Shown: positions 25,462 to 34,154, counted from the stretch's first letter. The stretch: DNA of 64,000 bases from Methanosarcina sp. KYL-1 (GCF_024372725.1 NZ_VOUA01000006.1:62001-126000); one strand, 5' to 3'. The notes: generated by a model not told the origin, from the letters alone. Numbers and translations: made by a program.

Positions 25462-28400
25462 ATGACCAACTTTGCCTTTCTCGAAGCCGAATGGCCTTCT
25501 TTGTATGAGGCAGCCGAAAAAGTCTCAAATGCAGTTTATCCTGACCCTCGTACTGCCTGTTTTTACGCTCGCAGGGCGCTGGAGCTGGCTGTGCAGTGGA
25601 TGTATAAGCACGACTCTGCACTGCTCCTGCCGTATCAGGACAATTTGAGTGCTCTTATCCATGAGCCTACATTCAAGGAAGTTGCGGGAGAGGCAATTTT
25701 CAACAAGGCACGGGTCATTACCCGGCTTGGAAACCAGGCCGTGCACAGCAACCGTGCCATCCTGGAATACGATTCAGTGACAGCCGTGCGTGAACTTTTC
25801 CATATAAGCTACTGGCTGGCACGCACCTATGCCAGGGAAGGGAAGCCTGAACCGGGACTGGGCTTTAACCCTGAAGACCTGCCAAAAACAACTGTCCCGA
25901 AGCAGACGATAGAGCAGCTCCAGAAGCTGGAAACAAACCTGCGGGAAAAGGACGAAAAACTTTCCGGGCTGCTTGCCGACAAATCCGCACTGGACGAAGA
26001 ACTCAAACGCCTGCGGGCTGAGGTTGCGAAAGCAAAGAAAGCGGCAGCAGCACAGCCGGATACCCACGATTATTCCGAAGCTCAGACCAGGGACTACTTT
26101 ATCGACCTGCTGCTCAAGGAGGCTGGCTGGGCGCTGGACCAGCCCCGCGACCGGGAGTTTGAAGTCTCAGGCATGCCGAACGGAAGCGGGGTCGGTTTTG
26201 TAGATTACGTGCTCTGGGGCGACGACGGGAAGCCCCTTGCCCTCGTGGAAGCAAAACGTACCAGGCGCGATCCTCGGATTGGCCAGCAGCAGGCAAAACT
26301 CTACGCCGACTGCCTGGAAAAACAGTTCGGGCAGAGGCCGGTGATCTTCTACTCAAACGGGTACGAAAACTGGATATGGGATGATGCCAGCTATCCTCCG
26401 AGGCAGGTGCAGGGCTTCTACAAAAAAGCTGAACTGGAACTGCTTATCCAGCGGCGCAGGAGCCGGCGGTCCCTCTGCAAAGCCGAGATTGATTCCTCCA
26501 TTGTCGAACGCTACTATCAGACCCGTGCCATCCGCCGCATCGGGGAAGCTTTTGAACAGGACAATGACCGGAAAGCCCTGGTAGTAATGGCAACAGGCGC
26601 AGGCAAGACCCGAACTGTAATTGCACTCTGCGATCTGCTTATGCGCTGCAACTGGGTCAAAAGGGTGCTGTTCCTTGCCGACCGGGTGGCGCTTGTCAAC
26701 CAGGCGGTAAATGCCTTCAAGCTTCACCTGCCCGATTCCTCACCTGTAAACCTTGTCACGGAAAAGGATACAGAGGGGCGCGTGTTCGTTTCGACCTATC
26801 CGACAATGATGAAACAGATAGAAGAGATGAACAACGGGCAGCGCCGCTTTGGAGTCGGGCACTTCGACCTCGTGATCATCGACGAGGCACACCGATCGGT
26901 TTTCAAGAAATACAAAGCTATTTTCGACTACTTCGATTCCCTGCTTGTGGGCCTTACGGCAACGCCAAAAAATGAAATCGAGCGCAATACCTACAGCCTC
27001 TTTGACCTCGAAAACGGCGTTCCCACCGATGCCTACCATCTGGATGAAGCCGTAAAAGACGGTTTTCTGGTCCCGGCAAAAGCGGTTTCGGTGCCGCTGA
27101 AATTCCAGCGCCAGGGGATCAATTACGACGAGCTTTCCGACGAAGATAAAGAGCAGTGGGACGCGCTGGAGTGGGACGAGGACGGGGAAATCCCTGACCG
27201 GGTAGAAGCCGAAGCCGTGAACAGGTGGCTGTTTAACAAGGATACCGTGGACAAAGTGCTGGCGCACCTGATGACCCGGGGGCTGAAAGTCGCCGGAGGC
27301 GACCGCCTGGGCAAGACCATCCTCTTTGCCAAAAACCAGGCTCATGCTGAATATATTGCCGAACGGTTCAATGCCAATTATCCGCATTACAAGGGTGAGT
27401 TTGCCCGTGCTATCACTTTCAAGATCGAGTACGCCCAGAGCCTGATAGACAATTTCTCAACCAGGGAAAAAGCCCCGCATATTGCCCTCTCGGTGGACAT
27501 GCTCGACACCGGGATCGACGTACCGGAGGTCGTGAACCTGGTGTTCTTCAAACTTGTCCGTTCCAAAACAAAGTTCTGGCAGATGGTGGGACGCGGAACC
27601 AGGCTCTGTCCGGACCTTTTCGAACCTGGAAAAGACAAACAGTTCTTTTATCTTTTCGATTACTGCCAGAACCTGGAGTTCTTCAGCCAGGATCCGGAAA
27701 CCACCGACGGCACAATTGGGGAGTCTCTGGGCACACGCCTGTTCAAGTCCCGGCTTGATTTAATTTCCGAGCTGGACAGCAGGCTTGAGAATTATATCGA
27801 CTGCGAAGTCGGCGTGGAGACCCGGGAAATATATGGTGAGCCAAAAACGGAAGCCGAAGTCCGCTGCTCGGTTGCCAGAATGCTGCACAGTGAAATTGCC
27901 TCGATGAACGTGGAAAACTTCGTCGTCAGGCCAAAGAGAAAGCTGGTAGAGAAATATTCCAGTCCCGATGCCTGGGTGAAGCTCTCCCGCGAAGAACTCT
28001 CTGAGCTTTCCTATGAAGTAGCCGGCCTGCCCTCGGAACTGGAACCTGAAGCGGAAGAAGCTAAGCGTTTTGACCACCTGGTACTGAACCTGCAGCTGGC
28101 TTTACTGCGTGCGGAACCCGCCTTTGAGCGCCTGTGCAGGCAGGTGAGGGAAATTGCAGGCCTGCTGGAAGAGAAATCAGCCATCCCGATGGTAAGGGAC
28201 CAGATGGCTCTGATTCTGGATGTGCAGACCGATGAATGGTGGGAGAATGTGACAACTCCCATGCTGGAAACGCTTCGACGGCGCCTGCGCGACCTGGTAA
28301 AGCTGATCGAAAAGCGCCACCGGAAGCCCATTTACACCGACTTCGAGGACGTTATGGGCGGCGAAACCGATGTGGAGCTGCCGGGCTTTGTTTCAGCCGG

Positions 28401-28899
28401 AGATTTCGAGAAATTCCGTGCCAAGACCCGGGCTTTCCTCCTTGAACACCAGGACCTTCCAGTCATTCATAAGCTCAGGATGAACATAGCTCTAACTGCG
28501 GATGACCTTGAAGAATTGGAGCAGATACTCTCTAAAAGCGGCCTGGGCGGACCTGAAGAAATCGCCCGCGCCAGAGAGGAATCGCACGGGCTTGGCCTTT
28601 TCGTGCGTTCAATGGTGGGGCTGGATAGGGAAGCTGCAAAGCAGGCGCTTTCCATATTCCTTTTAGGCAAGACTCTTAACGCAAACCAGATCGAATTCAT
28701 AAACCATATCATAAACCATCTTACCGAACACGGCGCAATAGATGCTGCCCTGCTTTACGAATCCCCCTTCACAGACCTTACGCCGCTGGGCCCTGACGGG
28801 CTCTTTACCTCCACTCAGGTGGATGAGTTGATAGCGGCTCTGGAGCACATTACGGCAACAGCACTGGCATCATCGGGTTCGCAAGAAACTATAGCTTGA
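25462..28899 (+). CDS. hsdR: Type I restriction enzyme, motor/endonuclease subunit
   Basis: A 1145-residue HsdR of the EcoEI-like group. Residues 1-140 form a DUF4145-like helical domain, 150-195 a coiled coil, and about 205-300 the HSDR_N endonuclease with D248 and E263-A-K265 as the PD-(D/E)xK core. The SF2 translocase follows (Walker A ATGAGKT near 377-383, then DEAH, TATPKN, and the C-terminal motor motif MVGRGTRLCPDL), and finally an EcoEI_R_C-type helical tail. It cuts unmodified DNA after ATP-driven translocation. Start: ATG with GGAGGAG 5-6 bases upstream. The gene lies 45 bases after hsdS. Confidence 0.95.
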   Translation: MTNFAFLEAEWPSLYEAAEKVSNAVYPDPRTACFYARRALELAVQWMYKHDSALLLPYQDNLSALIHEPTFKEVAGEAIFNKARVITRLGNQAVHSNRAILEYDSVTAVRELFHISYWLARTYAREGKPEPGLGFNPEDLPKTTVPKQTIEQLQKLETNLREKDEKLSGLLADKSALDEELKRLRAEVAKAKKAAAAQPDTHDYSEAQTRDYFIDLLLKEAGWALDQPRDREFEVSGMPNGSGVGFVDYVLWGDDGKPLALVEAKRTRRDPRIGQQQAKLYADCLEKQFGQRPVIFYSNGYENWIWDDASYPPRQVQGFYKKAELELLIQRRRSRRSLCKAEIDSSIVERYYQTRAIRRIGEAFEQDNDRKALVVMATGAGKTRTVIALCDLLMRCNWVKRVLFLADRVALVNQAVNAFKLHLPDSSPVNLVTEKDTEGRVFVSTYPTMMKQIEEMNNGQRRFGVGHFDLVIIDEAHRSVFKKYKAIFDYFDSLLVGLTATPKNEIERNTYSLFDLENGVPTDAYHLDEAVKDGFLVPAKAVSVPLKFQRQGINYDELSDEDKEQWDALEWDEDGEIPDRVEAEAVNRWLFNKDTVDKVLAHLMTRGLKVAGGDRLGKTILFAKNQAHAEYIAERFNANYPHYKGEFARAITFKIEYAQSLIDNFSTREKAPHIALSVDMLDTGIDVPEVVNLVFFKLVRSKTKFWQMVGRGTRLCPDLFEPGKDKQFFYLFDYCQNLEFFSQDPETTDGTIGESLGTRLFKSRLDLISELDSRLENYIDCEVGVETREIYGEPKTEAEVRCSVARMLHSEIASMNVENFVVRPKRKLVEKYSSPDAWVKLSREELSELSYEVAGLPSELEPEAEEAKRFDHLVLNLQLALLRAEPAFERLCRQVREIAGLLEEKSAIPMVRDQMALILDVQTDEWWENVTTPMLETLRRRLRDLVKLIEKRHRKPIYTDFEDVMGGETDVELPGFVSAGDFEKFRAKTRAFLLEHQDLPVIHKLRMNIALTADDLEELEQILSKSGLGGPEEIARAREESHGLGLFVRSMVGLDREAAKQALSIFLLGKTLNANQIEFINHIINHLTEHGAIDAALLYESPFTDLTPLGPDGLFTSTQVDELIAALEHITATALASSGSQETIA

Positions 28900-28941
28900 G
28901 GGTCGTTGAAATGTTTAAAATTGAAGTATGGAAGTGAAGTG

Positions 28942-30567
28942 ATGTTACAGCCTCAAAACCAAAACAAAAAATATGAACATTTGTTTTCAGATATAGATCA
29001 GGGATATCTAAAGATCCCCAAATTCCAGAGAGATTTTGTTTGGAGTCAAGCTAAAACAGCCAGGTTAATTGACAGTATCATCAAAGGTTTTCCAATTGGA
29101 ACTTTTATATTCTGGAAAACTCGTGAGGAATTACGCCATGTAAGAAACCTGGGAAATATCGATCTTCCAGAAACACCAAAAGGTGATGCTGTTTCATATG
29201 TTTTGGATGGGCAGCAACGTATTACTTCACTATATGCTCTAAGGAAAGGTCTGAAAATCACAACAAATGATAAAAAAGATGTTGACTACAAAGATATCTA
29301 TGTCAACCTTGGATTTGAGCCGGATTCTGATGAAGAAGTTGTTTCCGTAGAAAAACCTGAAGAGTATTCTTCAATTTCTGTTTACGATCTTTTAAATTCA
29401 AGTCTCGTAAACTTAATGAAAAAATACAATGACTATGAACTGGAAAAGATCGAAAAATACCAGAAACGTCTTACTAATTACGATTTTTCAACTATAGTAA
29501 TCTCTGATTACCCTATCGATATTGCCTGTGAAATATTTACCCGCATCAATACCAGCGGACAGGAACTAACTCTTTTTGAAATCATGGTTGCAAAAACCTA
29601 TGATCAGGAACTTAATTTTGACCTTGCCAGAGAATATTCCAATCTTATTTGCAATGAAGCAGGCGAAAAAGATCTTAAAGATGCCGGATTTGATACGATA
29701 CCTTCCTCTACGGTTCTTCAATGTGTATCGGCACATCTCTGCCAGCAGGTCAGGCGGAAAGACATTTTAAAACTAAACAAGCGTGAATTCATAGATAGTT
29801 GGTATACTGTGAAAGAAGGAATATTTTCTGCAGTTGACTATGTAAGGACTCAACTGCGAATTCCCGTATCCAAACTATTACCTTACAATGCTTTACTGGT
29901 CCCGCTTTCATATTTCTTTATCAGAAATGGAGGAGAAAGCCCAACAAACCTTCAAAACAAGCTTCTTACTCAATATTTCTGGTGGGCATCTCTTTCAAAT
30001 CGTTTTTCCTCGGGAGCCGAGGGAAAAATTGACACTGATTTAAAAAAGATGGATGATATCCTAAACAAACAACCCCCCAGTTATCGCGGAGAAGAATTAG
30101 ACCTGACAATTGATAAGTTGAGATGGTACTGGTTCAGCACCGGGGATGCTTTTTGTAAAGCGATCTTATGTCTTTACGCTTATTTCGAGCCAAAATCTTT
30201 CAGATCCAACAGTATTGTAAAAATCGATAACTCATGGCTGAAAGTTTCAACAAGCAAAAATTATCACCATTTCTTCCCAAAAAGTTACGTGAAAAAACAA
30301 GGTATCGAGGAGTGGAAAGGGAATTCAATTCTGAATGTAACCATAGTAGACGATTACCTGAATAAGAGTGAAATTGGGTCCAAAGCTCCTGGATATTACA
30401 TGAAGAAATTTGAAGAAAGTAATCCTGAACTTCAAAACACCATGAAAACACATCTTATTGATGATATGGAACTTTATGGGGTATGGGGGAACGATTACGA
30501 GACATTTATAGAAAAACGCGGAGAAAGGATCCTTGAGGAAATCAATAAAAGAATTGAGCCAATTTAA
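28942..30567 (+). CDS. DUF262/HNH protein, GmrSD-like defence nuclease
   Basis: A 541-residue protein. The N-terminal DUF262 (ParB-like NTPase) domain shows IPKFQRDFVW, FPIGTFIFWK and DGQQRITSLYALR. The middle is helical and FTRINTSGQELTLFEIMVAKTY is conserved in the family. The C-terminal segment YHHFFPKSY followed by NSILNVTIVDDYLNKSEIG fits an HNH/DUF1524-type nuclease. This arrangement is shared by GmrSD-type IV enzymes that attack modified DNA. It begins 42 bases after hsdR. I chose the ATG at 28942; an upstream TTG at 28906 would add 12 residues. Base composition drops sharply to AT-rich compared with hsdR, suggesting separate acquisition. Confidence 0.8.
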   Translation: MLQPQNQNKKYEHLFSDIDQGYLKIPKFQRDFVWSQAKTARLIDSIIKGFPIGTFIFWKTREELRHVRNLGNIDLPETPKGDAVSYVLDGQQRITSLYALRKGLKITTNDKKDVDYKDIYVNLGFEPDSDEEVVSVEKPEEYSSISVYDLLNSSLVNLMKKYNDYELEKIEKYQKRLTNYDFSTIVISDYPIDIACEIFTRINTSGQELTLFEIMVAKTYDQELNFDLAREYSNLICNEAGEKDLKDAGFDTIPSSTVLQCVSAHLCQQVRRKDILKLNKREFIDSWYTVKEGIFSAVDYVRTQLRIPVSKLLPYNALLVPLSYFFIRNGGESPTNLQNKLLTQYFWWASLSNRFSSGAEGKIDTDLKKMDDILNKQPPSYRGEELDLTIDKLRWYWFSTGDAFCKAILCLYAYFEPKSFRSNSIVKIDNSWLKVSTSKNYHHFFPKSYVKKQGIEEWKGNSILNVTIVDDYLNKSEIGSKAPGYYMKKFEESNPELQNTMKTHLIDDMELYGVWGNDYETFIEKRGERILEEINKRIEPI

Positions 30568-30642
30568 TGATAAGATAATTTCAAGAGGAAGACGATCATC
30601 CTTCAAATGAGATGATGATAACCGAAGATTCCTGTAGAAGGA

Positions 30643-30776
30643 AATTGTCGCTGAACTGCGGTGACAATTCGTTGAGCAAATTGTCTACTCACTGCTTAGA
30701 CAATTGAGCCTGAAAAATTAAGCAGATCATCTGCTAGAAAGTCCCCCCTAAATTGTGCAGCGGCTTGCTGCACAAT
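30643..30776. other. Four consecutive inverted repeats between defence genes
   Basis: Hairpins at 30643-30669 (AATTGTC/GACAATT), 30679-30705 (AATTGTCTA/TAGACAATT), 30721-30735 (AGCAGAT/ATCTGCT) and 30752-30776 (ATTGTGCAGC/GCTGCACAAT, 5-base loop). Three of the four share the ATTGT/ACAAT edge. They fill the gap before the QueC-like cassette and could be terminators, operators or a structured RNA. Confidence 0.75.
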
Positions 30777-30877
30777 CTACCTCATTCTGCCTGAAACCTG
30801 ATAGAAACTACCTGTAAGAATGTTTTAACATAACAAAATGAAAAGAGTTATAAAGTATACCGATAACTCTTAAAATA

Positions 30878-31324
30878 ATGGGTGGAAGAAAAAGTTATTC
30901 TGCTAATGCTTTATTGGGAAGTGGAAGAGCTACAAATCAGAGAGTAGAAAAACTTCAGTCCACACTAAAAGAAGAAGATAACGAAAAAGCTGTGTTACAA
31001 CTTCTTCAAGTCTTAGCTAGCTCAGATCCAGCCCTAAGTACTATTTTGTTAACAGCTAAAATTCTAACTTTAGCCTATAAGATCTACACTGAAGTTGAAA
31101 GCGAATATAAAGAAAGTGGTGATTATGCCACTGCAGTACCCAATGCAATTTTGAAAGTTGCGGGAGATTCAATAGGAAATAAAAAACAGATAATCATTGA
31201 AAACGGAGTGAAAATTTGTTGGAATAAAGTAAAAGAAGAAAATGATATAGATGTAAAAAATTCGGAGGTTGATGAAGTTGTGACTTCAGTAGCCACCGAG
31301 ACAATTTTGGAGATTCTTCAATGA
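30878..31324 (+). CDS. Unrecognised small protein with Met-Gly-Gly N-terminus, QueC-like cassette
   Basis: A 148-residue protein I cannot assign to a family. It starts MGGRKSYSANALLGSG; removal of Met would expose an N-terminal Gly. The rest is mostly helical, with a Leu/Ala-rich segment (VLQLLQVLASSDPALSTILLTAKILTLAYK) that could be an amphipathic or membrane-associated helix pair. The Gly/Ser-rich start recalls QatB proteins of the Qat defence system, which also begin with Met-Gly, but similarity beyond that is not evident and it is shorter. A TATA-like TTATAAAGTATACC lies about 25-30 bases before the ATG, giving a near-leaderless start. The stop overlaps the next gene by 4 bases. Confidence 0.65.
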   Translation: MGGRKSYSANALLGSGRATNQRVEKLQSTLKEEDNEKAVLQLLQVLASSDPALSTILLTAKILTLAYKIYTEVESEYKESGDYATAVPNAILKVAGDSIGNKKQIIIENGVKICWNKVKEENDIDVKNSEVDEVVTSVATETILEILQ

Positions 31325-31608
31325 CCACATTAAGTTTTGAAGATTTTATGATAAAAGCATATTCTAACAGCATTTATAAGATACTAAAAGCGACAATTGA
31401 ATCTAAGGAAGTAAAAGGAGCTTATCTTGAAAAAGAATCTCAAGATAGAGATGATATAGATTCTTTACTTAAAGTTGAATCAAATGAAGTTGCTAAGGAT
31501 TTTGTTGAAGTTTTAAAATCCAAAGGATTTCCGCAAAAAGAGATTTCTGAGGGCGAACAGAAAAAATTACTTAAGGAAATAATCGATGAACATGTCAACA
31601 AGAAGTGA
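31321..31608 (+). CDS. Unrecognised 95-residue protein, QueC-like cassette
   Basis: A small, charged, probably all-helical protein (many Glu and Lys, no Cys or Trp). It resembles no family I know. It overlaps the preceding gene by 4 bases (ATGA) and the following QueC-like gene by 23 bases, so the three are translated as a unit. Such tight coupling of a small helical protein to an enzyme suggests an adaptor or inhibitor role, but the sequence itself gives no catalytic motif. Confidence 0.65.
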   Translation: MTTLSFEDFMIKAYSNSIYKILKATIESKEVKGAYLEKESQDRDDIDSLLKVESNEVAKDFVEVLKSKGFPQKEISEGEQKKLLKEIIDEHVNKK

Positions 31609-32917
31609 AAATCTCGCCTATTTTGAATTCTATACAGCAGATGGTAAAGTAACTTCCATTAAAACCCATCAGTTTAATGAAACTTTTCTCTATGAACTTG
31701 ATCCTTCTTGTAGAACCAGTAAATTTGACCTTTATAACATTGCAATTGCCTTTTTTGAACTTGAAAGACAACTGATCTTGAAGAAGAAAGTAGTAAAAAT
31801 TGTCATACCAATCACCAGTAGTACATTTAATAGAATAGACCAGAAAAATGTGTTAAAAATATTAAAAAGTATTTCGTTATTTATATTTAACAAAAATATA
31901 ATTTTTGAACTTAATCCTTGCTTGAATGTGAATTACCAATCAAATATGATTGAAACTGACCAAAAGTATGATTCTATCTGCCTTTTTTCAGGAGGAGCCG
32001 ATAGTTTTGTAGGAGTTTTGAACGCAAAGAAAAGAAAGGATAAGGTCCTTTCGTTGTTTATATGGCATAAGAGCTCAAAGAAGCTTTGCTCTTATATAAA
32101 AACGCTAAAGACTGAATTACTAGATCAAGAGAAGATATCTTTCGAAAAAGTAAATGTTCCAGATCAGATAAAATATGGATATTCACAATCAAGAGGTTTA
32201 TTGTATCTAATATGTGGTGGAATATATGCCAGCATGTATAAATCAAATAATCTTATTTTGAGTGAATGCGGAGTTACTATTTATCAACCACGTTTCGGCG
32301 AGCTTGATAAAACTACATATACATCTCACCCAGAAATACAAGCATATAGCAGGGAATTGATTAAAGAATTTCTTGGTTTAGAAATCAATATTGAAACTCC
32401 TTTTGAAAACAACACAAAATCCGAAATGTTTGCGATGGCAAGTCGAAAAGAACTCTTAAAAAACACACATTCTTGCATAACCTCGATGTATGGTAAAAAC
32501 ATCGGAACTTGCTATGGTTGTATGATTCGGAGAATAGGCTTTATAGTTGCCGATATTGAAGATTGTGATTATTTACATGATATTTTTACACTTGAAGATG
32601 ATTCGTTTTTAGAGTATGCTAGGACTTATGGGGAAAGAAGAGTTAACGATTTTCTGGAACTCATGAAGTTCTCATTTGATGTTTTGGTCAACTACCAAAA
32701 AATGGATTACAGAAAAAAAGAAAAAATAGAAACTTATGGAAAATACGATCTTTTCAGGCGCTTTTCTCTAGACACTTTTGCTGCAATTTATATCCTTTAT
32801 GAGGAAAAAAATGTCACTCTAAACCCAAGAATTAAAAATGCCTATCTGGATGCTATCAAGTATATAAGTAAAAAAGAAATTGAAGACAGAATAAGTTATG
32901 TAAGAAATCTGAAGTGA
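31586..32917 (+). CDS. QueC-like (QatC-like) ATP-pyrophosphatase family protein
   Basis: A 443-residue protein with an N-terminal extension of about 125 residues before the PP-loop SGGADS (135-140), the ATP site of QueC, the 7-cyano-7-deazaguanine synthase. The zinc region has C297, C309 and C312 (SCITSMYGKNIGTCYGC), but the fourth ligand position holds Ile306. The segment SECGVTIYQPRFGELDKTTYTSHPE differs from housekeeping QueC and resembles the defence-associated QatC branch (R-x-T-THP-like). The protein is much longer than QueC (about 230). It is the last gene of a three-gene overlapping set in a defence island, with no QueD/QueE genes nearby, so a role in queuosine or archaeosine synthesis is unlikely. 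Codon use is very AT-rich. Confidence 0.75.
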   Translation: MNMSTRSENLAYFEFYTADGKVTSIKTHQFNETFLYELDPSCRTSKFDLYNIAIAFFELERQLILKKKVVKIVIPITSSTFNRIDQKNVLKILKSISLFIFNKNIIFELNPCLNVNYQSNMIETDQKYDSICLFSGGADSFVGVLNAKKRKDKVLSLFIWHKSSKKLCSYIKTLKTELLDQEKISFEKVNVPDQIKYGYSQSRGLLYLICGGIYASMYKSNNLILSECGVTIYQPRFGELDKTTYTSHPEIQAYSRELIKEFLGLEINIETPFENNTKSEMFAMASRKELLKNTHSCITSMYGKNIGTCYGCMIRRIGFIVADIEDCDYLHDIFTLEDDSFLEYARTYGERRVNDFLELMKFSFDVLVNYQKMDYRKKEKIETYGKYDLFRRFSLDTFAAIYILYEEKNVTLNPRIKNAYLDAIKYISKKEIEDRISYVRNLK

Positions 32918-33386
32918 AGAATTTAATTCACCTTTGATCTCATATTCGTTGTACTGTTCTACTGTAAGTTTAGGGATGAAGATGTGAAACTGAGATAATT
33001 GAGAACCTGAAGCTGGTCCTGCGGGGGTAAAGGCTTAGGGAGATCCTACTTTTGAAGAAATAGAAGTAAAAGGCTAAGTATGTGTGGGGTTGAGATACCT
33101 CTTTAGCTATCCGTCAGCTGAGAAAAAATCTTATTGTTGTTTTGGAAATTACGTTTTTCCAAATCTCTTTTTCTACATTTTTTTGGAGAGGCGCCGCCAG
33201 GCAAGCTGGCGGGGGCATTTATCTCGATCGGATTCAAAAACGTTCTCGTGGTAAGGAAATCTCCCTCAATTAAGCCGGGGGCATAAACATTTTACAAAAG
33301 AGAAAAATACAACGCGAATGAAACGATTGGGTTTTTTACATTTTGGAAAAGTTCGGAAATTTACCCGGCCCCAAACTTTTGTCCCC
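32918..33386. other. Right flank of the defence island
   Basis: About 470 bases without a gene. It contains a hairpin at 33142-33162 (TTGGAAA/TTTTCCAA) and the second copy of the 37-base dispersed repeat. The plus-strand Phe-rich open frame starting at 33318 is the antisense of the charged tail of the regulator gene. Confidence 0.6.
33178..33214 (-). repeat. 37-base dispersed hairpin repeat, copy 2
   Basis: The reverse complement is identical to 8033-8069. It lies at the right edge of the AT-rich defence island, about 260 bases past the QueC-like gene. Confidence 0.85.
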
Positions 33387-33869
33387 TCATTCTTTTGCTT
33401 TCTCGTTTTTTTGCTTTCCTGTCTTTTTACTGCCTTTTTCCTTTTCTTCTTTTTTTTCTGCTTCCTTTTCTGTTTTTACTTCCTTTTCTGTTTTTACTTC
33501 CTTTTCTGCTTCTGCTTCCTTTTCTACTTCTTTTTCTTCTGCTTTCTTCTCCGGGCCACAGCTGCTGGCACAGCTGCTTTCAATCCCTCTTGCACTCGTG
33601 CAGATTTCACAGGCCCTTGCCACAAAGTCGTCCACTTTATTGTCGATCAGGTCCTGGGCAAGTTTTTCGATCAATTCCTTCGTCTCGCCCTGGAATTCGA
33701 TCCTGTACCCTCTTTTTCCCGAAATATACTGGGAAACTGCCGACGGTGCAATCCCGAGCAACTTTGCAGAAGTTGCCTGCGACTGGCCTCTATTTACAAG
33801 TTCGATTGCAAGACTGGCCCTTATTGCGGGGACCAGATCCCACACAATCTTTTGACACGGAGTTTCCAT
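33387..33869 (-). CDS. HTH regulator with Cys4 motif, divergent from iscS
   Basis: A 160-residue COG2522-type regulator. Residues 5-75 form an XRE-like helix-turn-helix (QATSAKLLGIAPSAVSQYISGKRGYRI). Near residues 100-120 is a four-Cys motif C-x2-C-x9-C-x3-C (CEICTSARGIESSCASSC) that could hold an Fe-S cluster or zinc. The last 50 residues are a Lys/Glu-repeat tail (KEVKTEKE). It is transcribed away from iscS-iscU, and palindromes TCACAATTGTGA lie at both start sites, suggesting that it regulates itself and the ISC genes. I chose the third in-frame ATG (METPCQK) because GTGATGA precedes it; 33881 is an alternative. Confidence 0.8.
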   Translation of the reverse strand: METPCQKIVWDLVPAIRASLAIELVNRGQSQATSAKLLGIAPSAVSQYISGKRGYRIEFQGETKELIEKLAQDLIDNKVDDFVARACEICTSARGIESSCASSCGPEKKAEEKEVEKEAEAEKEVKTEKEVKTEKEAEKKEEKEKGSKKTGKQKNEKAKE

Positions 33870-33892
33870 GATTATCATCACTTTTTGAGGTA

Positions 33893-33904
33893 TTACAATT
33901 GTGA
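33893..33904. promoter_or_regulatory. TCACAATTGTGA-type operator of the regulator gene
   Basis: TTACAATTGTGA (11 of 12 match) lies 24 bases before the regulator start codon. TATA-like AT stretches are upstream of it on the minus strand (33910-33935). Its position at or near the transcription start suits autorepression. Confidence 0.6.
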
Positions 33905-34113
33905 CTTACTTATATCGTTTGTGCATATATATTTTTTTATAAGATTTAAAAATAATAATAAGTTCAGGCCCGGAACATCGGGGCCCGATCCAGCCACAGG
34001 TTGTGGCATATCTGATTGGGATGATATGGGGATCTGTTAAGAAGATATTCATATAAAATTTTTTTATGCATCTCTGGCTGCTCGAGAGAAGTTGCGGGAT
34101 TAAATTTATATAG

Positions 34114-34144
34114 TCACAATTGTTATGTTTATTCACAATTGTGA
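34114..34144. promoter_or_regulatory. Double TCACAATTGTGA operator in the iscS promoter
   Basis: TCACAATTGTTA (34114-34125) and the perfect TCACAATTGTGA (34133-34144) have centres 19 bases apart. A TATA-like TTTATATAG (34104-34112) sits directly before the first. The second ends 10 bases before the GTG start codon, so bound protein would block initiation. Confidence 0.65.
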
Positions 34145-34154
34145 AGGTGACGCA

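Noticed and set aside
22000-33386. Integrase- or transposon-borne defence island
   Set aside because: No integrase, transposase, attachment-site duplication or tRNA boundary is visible; only composition changes and one dispersed repeat mark the edges.
33318-34040. Plus-strand Phe/Cys-rich open frame
   Set aside because: It is the antisense of the Lys/Glu-repeat tail of the HTH regulator; the composition follows from that repeat and no ribosome binding site is present.
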